The translations under genes were made by a program, and so were the position numbers. Positions 52,586-61,970 of a stretch of DNA of 64,000 bases are shown here, in pieces; the stretch's first letter is position 1, and the number at the start of each line of letters is the position of its first letter. The stretch is from the NCBI RefSeq assembly GCF_017726655.1, contig NZ_CP072309.1, positions 861,501 to 925,500 of the forward strand. The letters are read 5' to 3'. The notes beneath the pieces are model-generated. The model did no database searches. It worked only from the letters and a program-made list of their open reading frames with translations, and was not told where the DNA came from. The DNA comes from Agrobacterium tumefaciens. GTDB taxonomy: Bacteria; Pseudomonadota; Alphaproteobacteria; Rhizobiales; Rhizobiaceae.

Positions 52586-53491
52586 ATGTCTAATCCTATG
52601 CCCCCTCTCAATCCATTGCGTACCTTCGAAATCGCAGCAAGGCTCAACAGCTTCACCCTGGCTGCGGACGAATTGAACGTTTCGCAGGTCGCGGTCAGCC
52701 GACAGGTCAAGGCGCTTGAGGATTATCTGGGTGTCGCCCTTTTCAACCGCTTGCACAGGGGTCTGGTGCTGACGCGAGAAGGACAGGAACTCTATCATGG
52801 GATTACCGAAGCGTTCCAGCAGATCGGAAATGCCGCAAGGCGCGTCTCAAGACGGGGTAGACGGGATATACTGGCAGTGCAGGCCTATACCACCTTTGCG
52901 CAGAGGTGGCTGATCCCGAGGCTGGTGGCCTTTCATACGGCCCATCCACGTGTCGAGGTGCGGTTGTCGTCCTCCGCCACCGCAGCAAATTTCGATACCC
53001 AGAACCTCGATGCAGCCATTCGCTCTGGCAATGGAGAGTGGCCCGAATTGCATGCCGAACGTCTTGTCGATGTAGAGCTGATACCGGTTTGCTCGCCATC
53101 CTTCCTGGAAGAGTTCCCGCTTAAGCAGCCCAGCGACCTTTCCAATGTCCGGCTTCTGTATTCGATGGCGCGCCCGCACGATTGGAGCGCCTGGGCCGAG
53201 AGCGTGAACTGCGATATCGTTTCGCATCAGGGCGTGAAGTTCGAAAATTCCGCTCTGGCATATGAGGCTGCCTCGGTAGACGTCGGTGTGGCCATTGCCG
53301 TACGTGTTTTCGTTGAGCGGCATCTTCGCAGCGGCGTTCTCGTCGCCCCTTTCGAGCAAACATGCCGAACGGGCGATGGCTATTACCTCACGTGGCCGAA
53401 AGACAAGCGTCCGTCTCAGCCACTCATGCAGTTTTTGAACTGGGTTCGAAAACAGATGGAAGAAGATTCGGCCCGCCTGCGATCATCGTAG
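52586..53491 (+). CDS. LysR family regulator (GcvA-like)
   Basis: This 301-residue protein starts MSNPMPPLNPLRTFEIAARLNSFTLAADELNVSQVAVSRQVKALEDYLGVALFNRLHRGLVLT, the typical GcvA/AmpR-like HTH, followed by the substrate domain with AVQAYTTFAQRWLIPRLVAFHTAHPRVEVRLSS. It lies between the divergent thiolase gene and the convergent CoA-synthetase operon and is the best candidate to control both. A strong terminator-like hairpin follows at 53514. Confidence 0.9.
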   Translation: MSNPMPPLNPLRTFEIAARLNSFTLAADELNVSQVAVSRQVKALEDYLGVALFNRLHRGLVLTREGQELYHGITEAFQQIGNAARRVSRRGRRDILAVQAYTTFAQRWLIPRLVAFHTAHPRVEVRLSSSATAANFDTQNLDAAIRSGNGEWPELHAERLVDVELIPVCSPSFLEEFPLKQPSDLSNVRLLYSMARPHDWSAWAESVNCDIVSHQGVKFENSALAYEAASVDVGVAIAVRVFVERHLRSGVLVAPFEQTCRTGDGYYLTWPKDKRPSQPLMQFLNWVRKQMEEDSARLRSS

Positions 53492-53513
53492 CCGAACAAG
53501 CGCGCACAACGCA

Positions 53514-53543
53514 AAAAGCGCCGACGTTTGCGCCGGCGCTTTT
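53514..53543. terminator. Bidirectional intrinsic terminator
   Basis: AAAAGCGCCG (53514-53523) and CGGCGCTTTT (53534-53543) form a ten-base-pair stem with a ten-base loop. T runs flank it in both directions, and it sits exactly between the convergent LysR stop (53491) and CoA-ligase stop (53568). Confidence 0.8.
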
Positions 53544-53567
53544 CCAATGTCGGGATTTGCGCACCAG

Positions 53568-55637
53568 CTATTCGCCGATGACCACAAGAGCGTCTCCGGC
53601 CCTGACGCCCTGACCTTCAGGAAGCACGAAAACGGGGTTGATTTCGGCCTCGACAAGGCGGCCATCCAGAGAATGCGCCATATCGGCGAACGACAGGATG
53701 GTCGAGACCAGACCATCAGTATCAGCCAGCGGCTTGCCACGGAAACCTTTGAGAAGCGGCGCGCATTTGAGGCTGTCGATCATCGATACCGCCTGCTTCC
53801 TGTCGATCGGCAACAGTCGCAGGGACACGTCCTGATAAAGCTCCGTCGTGACGCCGCCTGCACCGAGCAGGATATAGGGCCCAAGCTGAGGATCGCGGTT
53901 GAAGCCAAGGATAAGCTCGACGCCGCCGGTGATATATTCCTGGACCAAAAAGCCATCGATGTGCGCGTCCGTGGCTAAACGCACCCGCGCCAGCATATCG
54001 TTGCAGACCTTCGAAACCTGATCTGGCGCAACGCCGACCACAACGCCGCCGACCTCTGATTTATGCAGGATCTCGTCCGACAATATCTTGATGACTACGG
54101 GACCGCCGAAACCCTTGGCAGCTTCCGCCGCTTCTTCAGCCGTCGCAACGGCGACTTCCTTGGTGACGGGAACGCCGAAACGTGCGTAAAGCGACTTGGC
54201 GTCGGCCTCGTTCATAGAACCGGCCACGATGTCCGAGCAGTCGATCTCCTGATGTTTGCGAGCTTCCACGCCGTCGGATTTGCCCACCTTCAACAAGGCG
54301 GTAAGCGCAGACGCACAACTTTCAGGCGCTGCGAATGCTGGCACTCCGCTGGTGTTGAGATGACGAACGATGCCCGGGGCCTCGGGGCTGACGTAAGCGA
54401 TAAGTGGCTTATCTGTCATTGCCATGGACTCCAGCAGAGGTCGCGCCACGACATCCGGTTGACCGATCGAAGACGAACCGATCACAACGACAATGGCATC
54501 GAAGCTCGAGCTTTCCGCCAGTATCTTGAGGATCGACCGGAAGAGATCCGGTCGCAGGCCCGCAAGCGTGACGTCGATCGGGTTGCGATCCAGAACCGCC
54601 TCCTTCAGCTCCAAGGCCAGAAGTTTTTCGGCAGTGTCTTTGTCGGGGCTCGGCATATCAAGGCCGAGATAGCCGACATTATCGGCAACGATCGTCGCCG
54701 CGCCGCCAGTTGACGTCACGATGGCAACCCGCTTGCCCGCCAGTTTGCGACCCGACGCCAGGATCGCTGGAATGTCGAGAAGGTCTGCGAAGGTTTGGGC
54801 CCTGATGATGCCAAGCTGGCTGAACAGGGCATCGTAAACCTCATCGGCGCCGGCCAAGGCGCCGGTATGGGAGACGGCAGAATTTGCGCCGGATTCGGAT
54901 TTGCCGACCTTGTAGACAACAATGCTTTTTCCCGCGTCGATGACACGTTTTGCAGCTGCCCTGAATTTGGCGGCGTTACGGATCGTTTCAAGGTACAGCG
55001 CGACGACGGACGTGGCGTCGTCCTCGGCAAAGGCATCGAGAAAATCCGATACTTCAAGGTCGCACTCGTTGCCCGTCGCCACGAGTTTGGAAAAACCGAT
55101 GCCTCGGCCCGCAGCACGCGAAAGAAGCGATCCCATGATCCCGCCGCTTTGAGACAGCAGCGCGATCGAGCCCGTCGGAAAATCGTCCATCTCCATCGCG
55201 CCGGAGGCCGTAAGCATGATCTTGTCGGTCAGGTTGACCAGGCCGATGGTGTTGGGCCCGAGGATGCGCATGTTACCCGCGGCTTCCAGAAGCTGCTGTT
55301 GACGCGCCCGGCCATCTTCGCCGCTCTCGCCAAATCCCGACGCCAGGACGACGGCGGCTTTCGTGCCCGCCTGCGCCAACTGGCGAACGGAATCGATAAC
55401 GCGGTCTGCGCCAACGAGAACCAATCCGAGGTCCGGAGCAGCGGGAAGCTCGCGCGGATCGGCATACGACTTGAGGCCGGCAATGGTGTCGTAACGTGGG
55501 TTGATCGGGTAAATGTCGCCTGCAAAGCCATGCCGTTGCAGGTAAGCTACGGGTCTCCCGGTCAGCTTTGCCGGATCATTGGACGCACCGACGACGACGA
55601 CGCTTTGCGGGTTAAGAATTGTCCTGACGATATTCAT
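53568..55637 (-). CDS. ADP-forming acyl-CoA synthetase (fused alpha/beta subunits)
   Basis: This protein has 689 residues from the ATG at 55637. The N-terminal CoA-binding domain (SVVVVGASNDPAKLTGRPVAYLQRHGF) and succinyl-CoA-ligase-like domain carry the phospho-histidine region AVSHTGALAGADEVYDALF. The C-terminal ATP-grasp domain begins near residue 475 (ARFGVPVTKEVAVATAEEAAEAAKGFGGPVVIKI). It activates a carboxylic acid to its CoA thioester with ATP giving ADP and phosphate. It is the last gene of the minus-strand operon and would prime the acid for the hydratase and dehydrogenase encoded upstream. Confidence 0.9.
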   Translation of the reverse strand: MNIVRTILNPQSVVVVGASNDPAKLTGRPVAYLQRHGFAGDIYPINPRYDTIAGLKSYADPRELPAAPDLGLVLVGADRVIDSVRQLAQAGTKAAVVLASGFGESGEDGRARQQQLLEAAGNMRILGPNTIGLVNLTDKIMLTASGAMEMDDFPTGSIALLSQSGGIMGSLLSRAAGRGIGFSKLVATGNECDLEVSDFLDAFAEDDATSVVALYLETIRNAAKFRAAAKRVIDAGKSIVVYKVGKSESGANSAVSHTGALAGADEVYDALFSQLGIIRAQTFADLLDIPAILASGRKLAGKRVAIVTSTGGAATIVADNVGYLGLDMPSPDKDTAEKLLALELKEAVLDRNPIDVTLAGLRPDLFRSILKILAESSSFDAIVVVIGSSSIGQPDVVARPLLESMAMTDKPLIAYVSPEAPGIVRHLNTSGVPAFAAPESCASALTALLKVGKSDGVEARKHQEIDCSDIVAGSMNEADAKSLYARFGVPVTKEVAVATAEEAAEAAKGFGGPVVIKILSDEILHKSEVGGVVVGVAPDQVSKVCNDMLARVRLATDAHIDGFLVQEYITGGVELILGFNRDPQLGPYILLGAGGVTTELYQDVSLRLLPIDRKQAVSMIDSLKCAPLLKGFRGKPLADTDGLVSTILSFADMAHSLDGRLVEAEINPVFVLPEGQGVRAGDALVVIGE

Positions 55638-55648
55638 ATCACCACACC

Positions 55649-56449
55649 TCACTTCGACGACTTGTTGAGGAAGTCCTCGACGGACTTGCGGTGCTCGGCC
55701 GTGGTGTAGCAGATCGCCTGCGCTTCGCGACCCAAGGCAAAAACCTGCTCATCGGTGCTTTCAAACGTCTTGTCGAGGATCGACTTCGTCAAGGCGATGG
55801 CGGCGGGCGAGCCGATGCACAATTCTTCAGCCCAGGCCTGGACGTTGTCCATCAGTATGTCCGGAGAAACCACCCGGTCCACCATGCCGATCTTCAGGGC
55901 TTCCTCGGCCTCGAGAACCTGGGCCGTCAGGATCAGCTCCTTGGCTTTGACAAGGCCGACACGGCGCGGGAGGAAGTACATGCCGCCGCCATCGGAAACG
56001 AGGCCGCGCTTGATGAAGCTCATTGAGAGCTTTGCGCCTTCCGACGCAACGATGAAATCGCAGGCCAGGGCCATGTCCAGTCCGAGGCCAAAGGCGGCAC
56101 CGTTGACAGCCGCAATGACGGGTTTCGAAATGCCGTGAATCACGGCAACGCCACGGTGGGTGCTTTGCTGGCGCGTCCAGCCGTTAAACGCCACCTCTGC
56201 CGACGGTGCATCAAGTCTGGCGCGCATACCGGCAACGTCGCCTCCCGAGCAGAAGCCTTTACCCGCACCTGTCAGGATGATTCCACGCACTGTCTTGTCG
56301 GCACCTGCCGCTTCGAACGCTGCAATCAGTTCGGCACGCATCTGGTCGTTGATGGCATTACGGACATCCGGCCGGTTCAGCGTAATCGTCGCGATACCGT
56401 TTTTCTCGCTTACCAGCACGAACTCGGCTTGGCGATTGGCAATGTTCAT
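55649..56449 (-). CDS. Enoyl-CoA hydratase/isomerase family protein
   Basis: This protein has 266 residues from the ATG at 56449, preceded by GAGGAAC. The crotonase fold shows RPDVRNAINDQMRAELIAAFEAA, the oxyanion-hole motifs GKGFCSGGDVAGM and NGAAFGLGLDMALACDF, and a catalytic-acid region SDGGGMYFLPRRVGL. It hydrates, isomerises or otherwise processes an enoyl-CoA. It lies 11 bases before the acyl-CoA synthetase gene. Confidence 0.91.
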   Translation of the reverse strand: MNIANRQAEFVLVSEKNGIATITLNRPDVRNAINDQMRAELIAAFEAAGADKTVRGIILTGAGKGFCSGGDVAGMRARLDAPSAEVAFNGWTRQQSTHRGVAVIHGISKPVIAAVNGAAFGLGLDMALACDFIVASEGAKLSMSFIKRGLVSDGGGMYFLPRRVGLVKAKELILTAQVLEAEEALKIGMVDRVVSPDILMDNVQAWAEELCIGSPAAIALTKSILDKTFESTDEQVFALGREAQAICYTTAEHRKSVEDFLNKSSK

Positions 56450-56587
56450 CGTGATGTTCCTCGAATTTGGTGATGCGAACGGCTGCACTCCTCCGCGCCG
56501 CTTTGGCATTCTCCATGAATAGTGAGACAGACCGGAATGTCGCAACCGAGGATCACGTCAGCCTTGACCAACATTAGGTTGGGCAAT

Positions 56588-57925
56588 TCAACAGGCCTGC
56601 TGCGGCAGCTCTGTTTCGGTCAAAATTCTGTTTCTAAGTGCTGCAATTTGAGTGGCGTTCAGCACTGCACCTGTCAGTTCATCGAACTTCTGGACCAGCT
56701 CTTCCAGGCTCAAGGGATCTTCCGGGTCACCTTTCCTTGTCTCCTGAAGATGCTCCACGCGACGACCGTCGTTCAGATGCACGGTCAGTTTCGCCATGCG
56801 TTGTTTCGGGTAGAGACCGGCGAGTACGGGATCCATACCGACGGCAACTTTATCCATCAGCTGTCGAATATCCGCATTTTTGAGCGCCTCGTCCTTGAAA
56901 GCACTCAACCGGACGCCTCCCAACACCATGTCGGCGGCAATGCAGTACTGCGCGCTAAAACGGGCATCTGCCGCGGTTTGAGGAGCCGGACGATCACACA
57001 TGGTCTTGGTCGCACCATATCCATCAATGCGGATCGCCTTCACGTCAGACGACGTGAAGCCGTGACGTTGGCGCATCAGACGAAGACCGTCGAGAGCCGG
57101 GAAAATATGGCCACAGCAGCCGTGATTTTTGATCGTCATGTGTTCGATGGGCGCCCACTCTCCCAAGCCCTTTAATGCAGAGGCCCAGTCGCCCGTAGAC
57201 GCACTTGTGGCGGCGGCGTAGCCGGTTTCCCCATGCAATGCGTCCGGCGATCCGGTCATGCCGCTGGCGGCAGAAAATGCCGCAAGCATTCCAGCTTCGG
57301 CGGCGTGCCCCGCGTGCAGGGCTTTGGCCATGCCGCCGTTCTTCAGGTTCTGCTGGTGCCCTCCGGCGAAACTGCTCGCAAGAGAGATCGCGTGTGCGAT
57401 TTTCTCGGCGTCACATCCAAGAAGCATGGCGCAGGCTGTTGCGGCACCCATGGTGCCGATCGTCGCTGTGGTATGCCAGAAGGCGTAGTGGCTCGGCTGG
57501 ACCGCGAGCGAAATCCGACACCCAACCTCATATCCACCGATGATCGCCCGATGAAGGTCGTTCAGGGGACGGCCCAGATGCTGGGCGAGCGCCAAAGCCG
57601 CGGCAATCGTCGGACTTCCTGGGTGATAGCCGCCGTCTTTGAAAATATCGTCGAACTCCACGATATGACTTGCCGTCGCGTTCAGCAATGCGGCGGCCCT
57701 TGGAGAACGCATCTTTCCGTCCGCGTAACACACCGATCGTCTAGGAAACTCCTCGAACTGCACGGCTTGAAGCAGAGCAAGCGATGGTTCTTCCTTGGCA
57801 CCGGGAAGCGTCGTTGCGAACCAATCGAGGATCGCCCGACGCGCCGCGACCTCAAGCCCCGGAGTCAGCTGCTGAAAACGCCAGTGCTCCGCCTGTCGTG
57901 ATAAGGAAACTAAAGGATTGTCCAT
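56588..57925 (-). CDS. MmgE/PrpD family protein
   Basis: This protein has 445 residues from the ATG at 57925. It has the MmgE/PrpD pattern: RAILDWFATTLPGAKEEPSLALLQ, HIVEFDDIFKDGGYHPGSPTIAAALALA with the conserved His/Asp pair, and IGGYEVGCRISLAV. The family contains 2-methylcitrate dehydratase, cis-aconitate decarboxylase and many uncharacterised dehydratases. There is no methylcitrate synthase in the window, so propionate catabolism is unlikely; here it may dehydrate or decarboxylate the acid that is then activated. Confidence 0.88.
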   Translation of the reverse strand: MDNPLVSLSRQAEHWRFQQLTPGLEVAARRAILDWFATTLPGAKEEPSLALLQAVQFEEFPRRSVCYADGKMRSPRAAALLNATASHIVEFDDIFKDGGYHPGSPTIAAALALAQHLGRPLNDLHRAIIGGYEVGCRISLAVQPSHYAFWHTTATIGTMGAATACAMLLGCDAEKIAHAISLASSFAGGHQQNLKNGGMAKALHAGHAAEAGMLAAFSAASGMTGSPDALHGETGYAAATSASTGDWASALKGLGEWAPIEHMTIKNHGCCGHIFPALDGLRLMRQRHGFTSSDVKAIRIDGYGATKTMCDRPAPQTAADARFSAQYCIAADMVLGGVRLSAFKDEALKNADIRQLMDKVAVGMDPVLAGLYPKQRMAKLTVHLNDGRRVEHLQETRKGDPEDPLSLEELVQKFDELTGAVLNATQIAALRNRILTETELPQQAC

Positions 57926-58012
57926 GTAACTCTCTCGACGCCATTGCCACCTATCAGTCACTAAGACCAGCCGTCACGGACGCGTTTAATTCGCTCGCGG
58001 TAACGTCTGCGT

Positions 58013-60019
58013 TCAGGCGACCGTTCGGACGTGACGTGTCTCAACGCTCATCATGTGCATCGGCCCTCCCCGATGACGGGGAAAGCCGTAACCGTTGATC
58101 ATCACGACATCGATGTCGTCGGCATTGTCGGCAATGCCTTCGCCCAGCACTGCCATCCCCTCTTGCTGTATCGTCTTGATAATCCGGTCCATGATGTCCG
58201 CTTCGGTGAAGGAATGACGGGTGAAACCGCCCCGTTTGCTTTCATCGAGAATAATGCCCATCACCTCGTCATCCACAACAGGCTTGCCGGACGAATAATC
58301 GTACCATCCTTTGCCGGTTTTCCTGCCAAAGCGACCCGCTTCGCAAAGCCTGTCGGCAATGTGCGCCACGCGCTGGCCGCTTGCCTGCGACGACGCCTTT
58401 GCCTTGCGTTGTGCCCAGGCGATATCGAGGCCGCTCATATCCTGGACCTCGAAAATGCCCATGGCGAAACCGAAGTTGCGCATTGCGGCGTCGATCTGCG
58501 AAGGTGTGGCTCCTTCCTCCAGCATGAACTCGCAGTCGCGCCGATAGGCAGCCATGATCCTGTTCCCGATAAACCCGTCGCACACGCCCGAGACGATGGG
58601 AATCTTGCGCAATCGCTTCGCCAGCGCATGAGCCGTTGCCAAGGCTACCGGCCCGGTTTTGGCACCACGCACGATCTCAAGCAGTTTCATGATATGAGCG
58701 GGGGAAAAGAAGTGCAGGCCGAGAATACGCTCGGGGTGCTTCGTCGACGCGGCCAGCGCGTCCACGTCCAGATAGGATGTGTTGGTGGCCAAAATCGCGG
58801 CGTGCGGCATGATGGCGTCGAGCTTGGAGAAGACCTCGCGCTTGACCGCCATATCCTCGAACACCGCCTCAATGACCAGCGAGCATTCCTTTAAAGCGTC
58901 GTAATCGGCCAAAGCGATCAAACGCTGCAGCGCCTCTCCCGCGCTTTCGGCAGTTATGACTTTTCGCTCCGCGCTCTGTTGGAGCGTCGCGCTCACCCGT
59001 TCCCGCGCCTTCTGTGCGGCCTCGGAAGTTTGCTCAACCAACGTGACTGACGATCCAGCGAGCAGAAGTGCAGTGGCAATCCCCGCGCCCATCGTTCCGC
59101 CGCCGATGACGCCGACACGCGATAAATCGACCGGATCAGCATCGGGTGTCTTGAGACTTTGTCCTGCACTGCGCTCGGCAAAGAAGATGTGCTTCAAGGC
59201 CCGGGATTCGTCCGAAACCGCAAGCCGCAGGAAGCGTTGCCTTTCCCTGTCGAGCGCGATGTCGGCATCGAATGTTGCAGCATCTTTCAGCGCCTCGAGA
59301 GCTTCGAGCGGCGCGATGGCGCCTCGCGCTTTTTGTTGGACGGAACGTTGCATGGCTGCCCAGCCGATGGCGTGAGCATTCTTAACCTCGCGCTGAAGCA
59401 AAGGCTGTACCGGCTTCTCCAGAAGCGCGCGCGCATATTGCACCGCCTCCTCCACAAGATCGCGATCAACGAGCCGATCAATGAGGCCGGAAACAAGCGC
59501 CGCCGCCGCCGCCATCGGTTTGCCGGACGTGACGAGGTTGATCGCTTTTTCCAACGGTATCAGGCGAGGAAGCCTGACCGTTCCGCCCGAACCGGGAATG
59601 ATACCGAGGATGACTTCAGGAAGACCCAGTTTTGTACCTGCGAGCGCCACGCGGCCAGCACACGCGATGGCAAGTTCCAGACCGCCGCCCAGGACCGTCC
59701 CATGCAGCGCCGCCACCCATGGCTTGGACGATCCATCGATCTTTTGCAGCACGTCCGGCAAATAGGGCCGCTGGGGGTTTCCGAGTTCGTTGATATCAGC
59801 CCCGGCAACAAACGTCCTGCCTGCACAGGCAAGAACGACCGCGTCCACGTCTCGATCGGCGGCGATTGCGTCTGTAACAGCCAGCAGTTCCTGCCGGACC
59901 TGTTGGCTGAGTGCGTTCACCGGCGGACTGTCGATGGTGACAATCGCGACACGATCCTGAACTTCGAAATCTACCAACGCCAATTTCGGGCCTCCTGTCA
60001 TCAGCCTCTCTGTTGCCAT
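58013..60019 (-). CDS. FadB-like fusion: enoyl-CoA hydratase/3-hydroxyacyl-CoA dehydrogenase
   Basis: This protein has 668 residues from the ATG at 60019; a second ATG at 60001 is possible and the ribosome site is weak for both. The N-terminal crotonase domain (about 10-190; RTFVAGADINELGNP, LHGTVLGGGLELAIACAGRVA) is followed by the NAD-binding 3HCDH domain (RVGVIGGGTMGAGIATALLLAGSSVTLVE near 300) and the C-terminal dehydrogenase domain (VCDGFIGNRIMAAYRRDCEFMLEEGATPSQIDAAM). It hydrates an enoyl-CoA and oxidises the 3-hydroxyacyl-CoA, producing the substrate for a thiolase such as that encoded at 50799. Confidence 0.91.
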   Translation of the reverse strand: MATERLMTGGPKLALVDFEVQDRVAIVTIDSPPVNALSQQVRQELLAVTDAIAADRDVDAVVLACAGRTFVAGADINELGNPQRPYLPDVLQKIDGSSKPWVAALHGTVLGGGLELAIACAGRVALAGTKLGLPEVILGIIPGSGGTVRLPRLIPLEKAINLVTSGKPMAAAAALVSGLIDRLVDRDLVEEAVQYARALLEKPVQPLLQREVKNAHAIGWAAMQRSVQQKARGAIAPLEALEALKDAATFDADIALDRERQRFLRLAVSDESRALKHIFFAERSAGQSLKTPDADPVDLSRVGVIGGGTMGAGIATALLLAGSSVTLVEQTSEAAQKARERVSATLQQSAERKVITAESAGEALQRLIALADYDALKECSLVIEAVFEDMAVKREVFSKLDAIMPHAAILATNTSYLDVDALAASTKHPERILGLHFFSPAHIMKLLEIVRGAKTGPVALATAHALAKRLRKIPIVSGVCDGFIGNRIMAAYRRDCEFMLEEGATPSQIDAAMRNFGFAMGIFEVQDMSGLDIAWAQRKAKASSQASGQRVAHIADRLCEAGRFGRKTGKGWYDYSSGKPVVDDEVMGIILDESKRGGFTRHSFTEADIMDRIIKTIQQEGMAVLGEGIADNADDIDVVMINGYGFPRHRGGPMHMMSVETRHVRTVA

Positions 60020-60097
60020 TACGGTTCGTCGAGAGGAATAAACGCAGTGGTGAGCGGCGGGTACATCTCCACTCACAGGTGCTCTTGAAGGGCTAGA

Positions 60098-61120
60098 TCA
60101 CTTCTTCAATTCTGCGACAGCCTGTTCCACATAGCTGTTGTCGAAGTAAGTCTCGGGGGTGCCGGCGATCTTGGTTCCCTGAAGCTCGCTTAGGAACTGG
60201 ATCACGCGACCGACCGTTTCAGCCATCAGGACGGGCGTGTCCGGATACGTGCCGGCATTGGACTTCCACGCTGCTTCGAACACCTCGTCGGACGTCGACG
60301 CGAACCGCTTGCGAACCGCAGCCTTCGCCTTCTCCGGATCGTTATGGATCAACTGATCAGCCCTGGTGATGGCGCGGAGAAACTTCACCGCCATGGCACG
60401 ATTGTCTGCAAGCCAGCTGTCCTGCGCGGAAATTGCAATCGATGGGTATCCGGCAAGCGGCTCATATTGACCGGCGGACATATCGATCAGCATCTTGCCC
60501 TTGTGATCCAGCACCGCAATATCGGAAGTGGGGGACGACAAGGCAAAGCCGTCGATACGGCCACGGTCGAACGAAGCGAGCATTGCGCCGCTGTCGTTCA
60601 TGTAAAGAAGGCTCATATCGCTCTCGGGTGAAAGCTTTGCAGCGCCCGCAAGGTGGCGAACGAGGAAGTCTGCGCTACCGCCTGCCCCGGCTGCGGCGAT
60701 CTTCAAGCCCTTCAAAGCGGCAAGACGCTTTTCCATCGGCATGTCTGGCGTGAGGCCAATGCGCTCCGCCGTTTCTTCCGTAACGACGATATTGGACGCG
60801 TACTGGTCTATCATCGCGCCGATCAGCTTTACCGGCGCACCTTTTTCTGTGGCATTGATGGCGTTCTGTACCGAGCAGGAACAAATCTCCACGCTGCCGC
60901 CCACCAGGCCGGACATTGCCGCACCGCCGCCCTTGAACTTGACGAGCTCTACGTCGAGCCCCTCTTCTTTGAACAAGCCACCATCATATGCCACGAAGAG
61001 CGGCAGATGCACGAAGCCATCCGTTCCAAGCGCCACCTTCAATGAATCAGCGGCGTTGGCCGATCCGCTGACAAGGCCGACTGCGATTGTCATCGCAGCA
61101 ATAAGGGACCGAGCAATCAT
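60098..61120 (-). CDS. NMT1/SsuA-type ABC transporter substrate-binding protein
   Basis: This 340-residue protein has a Sec signal peptide at about 1-23 (IARSLIAAMTIAVGLVSGSANA) and the NMT1-like fold (LKVALGTDGFVHLPLFVAYDGGLFKEEGLDVELVKFKGGGAAMSGLVGGSVEICSCSV). It binds the organic acid in the periplasm for the permease and ATPase encoded upstream. Members carry sulfonates, aromatic acids, thiamine precursors and phthalate-like acids, so the ligand is open. Confidence 0.9.
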   Translation of the reverse strand: MIARSLIAAMTIAVGLVSGSANAADSLKVALGTDGFVHLPLFVAYDGGLFKEEGLDVELVKFKGGGAAMSGLVGGSVEICSCSVQNAINATEKGAPVKLIGAMIDQYASNIVVTEETAERIGLTPDMPMEKRLAALKGLKIAAAGAGGSADFLVRHLAGAAKLSPESDMSLLYMNDSGAMLASFDRGRIDGFALSSPTSDIAVLDHKGKMLIDMSAGQYEPLAGYPSIAISAQDSWLADNRAMAVKFLRAITRADQLIHNDPEKAKAAVRKRFASTSDEVFEAAWKSNAGTYPDTPVLMAETVGRVIQFLSELQGTKIAGTPETYFDNSYVEQAVAELKK

Positions 61121-61167
61121 TTTTTCCTCCCACGATTTCTCAGATTTTATGGTGATAGTTGGCGACC

Positions 61168-61935
61168 CTAGATCGTCAGCTCGCGGTCATTCGCCGCCGT
61201 TTTCCAAGGCATCAACTTCTTCTCGGCAAACTTGACGGCCGTCTGCAAACACAAAGCGAGGAAGATGATGGCGATCAACGCGGCAAATACGCCGCCGGTA
61301 TCCAGCTGTCCGGCAGCATCCTGCAACAGGTAGCCAAGGCCGCGATTGGAGGCCATGATCTCGCCGACGATCGCACCGATGAGCGCGTAAGGCACAGAAA
61401 GTTTGAGGCCCGTGAAAACCCACTGAATAGCCGATGGCATGATGACCTTACCGACGAGATGGCGCTCCTTGGCGCCCATCAAGCGCAGGATTTCAACGAG
61501 CTCGCCACTGACGCTACGCACACCGCTATAGGTATTGAGGAAGACAAGAAAGAAAACGATGACCGCCGTCAGCATGATCTTCATCTCGATGCCGATGCCG
61601 AACCACATGATGAAAAGCGGAGCCAACGCAACTTTCGGCAAGCTATAGAGCGAGATGAGGATAGGGTCCAAGAGCTCTGCGAGCGTCTCGTTACGGCCAA
61701 GAATCAGGCCGACCGCAATACCGGCCGCGGCACCGAGAGCGAAGCCGCCGAGCGTTTCGACAAGCGTGATCCAGCCATGATCGAACAGACGGCCGCTCTT
61801 CAAAAGCACCCAGAATCGCTCGCCGACCTCCAGCGGACTGCTGATGAAAAATGGATCTGCAAATCGTCCGGATGCGAATTGCCAGATGCACAGCAGCCCA
61901 AGGATGAGTGCGATTCTTCCCAAAAATATTTTCAT
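61168..61935 (-). CDS. NMT1/SsuC-type ABC transporter permease
   Basis: This 255-residue protein starts at ATG 61935 (GGGAGG before it); the open frame extends 5' over unrelated sequence. It has about six membrane segments and an EAA loop in RLMGAKERHLVGKVIMPSAIQWVFTGLK. It forms the pore of the SsuABC-like importer. It is 35 bases downstream of the ATPase gene and 47 bases upstream of the binding protein gene, in the same orientation. Confidence 0.9.
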   Translation of the reverse strand: MKIFLGRIALILGLLCIWQFASGRFADPFFISSPLEVGERFWVLLKSGRLFDHGWITLVETLGGFALGAAAGIAVGLILGRNETLAELLDPILISLYSLPKVALAPLFIMWFGIGIEMKIMLTAVIVFFLVFLNTYSGVRSVSGELVEILRLMGAKERHLVGKVIMPSAIQWVFTGLKLSVPYALIGAIVGEIMASNRGLGYLLQDAAGQLDTGGVFAALIAIIFLALCLQTAVKFAEKKLMPWKTAANDRELTI

Positions 61936-61970
61936 TTCTACCTCCCGAATTCGGTCACGGCGCCGCGATA

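Noticed and set aside
56588..57925. Methylcitrate cycle (prpD) assignment
   Set aside because: No methylcitrate synthase or lyase genes are present and MmgE/PrpD is a broad family.
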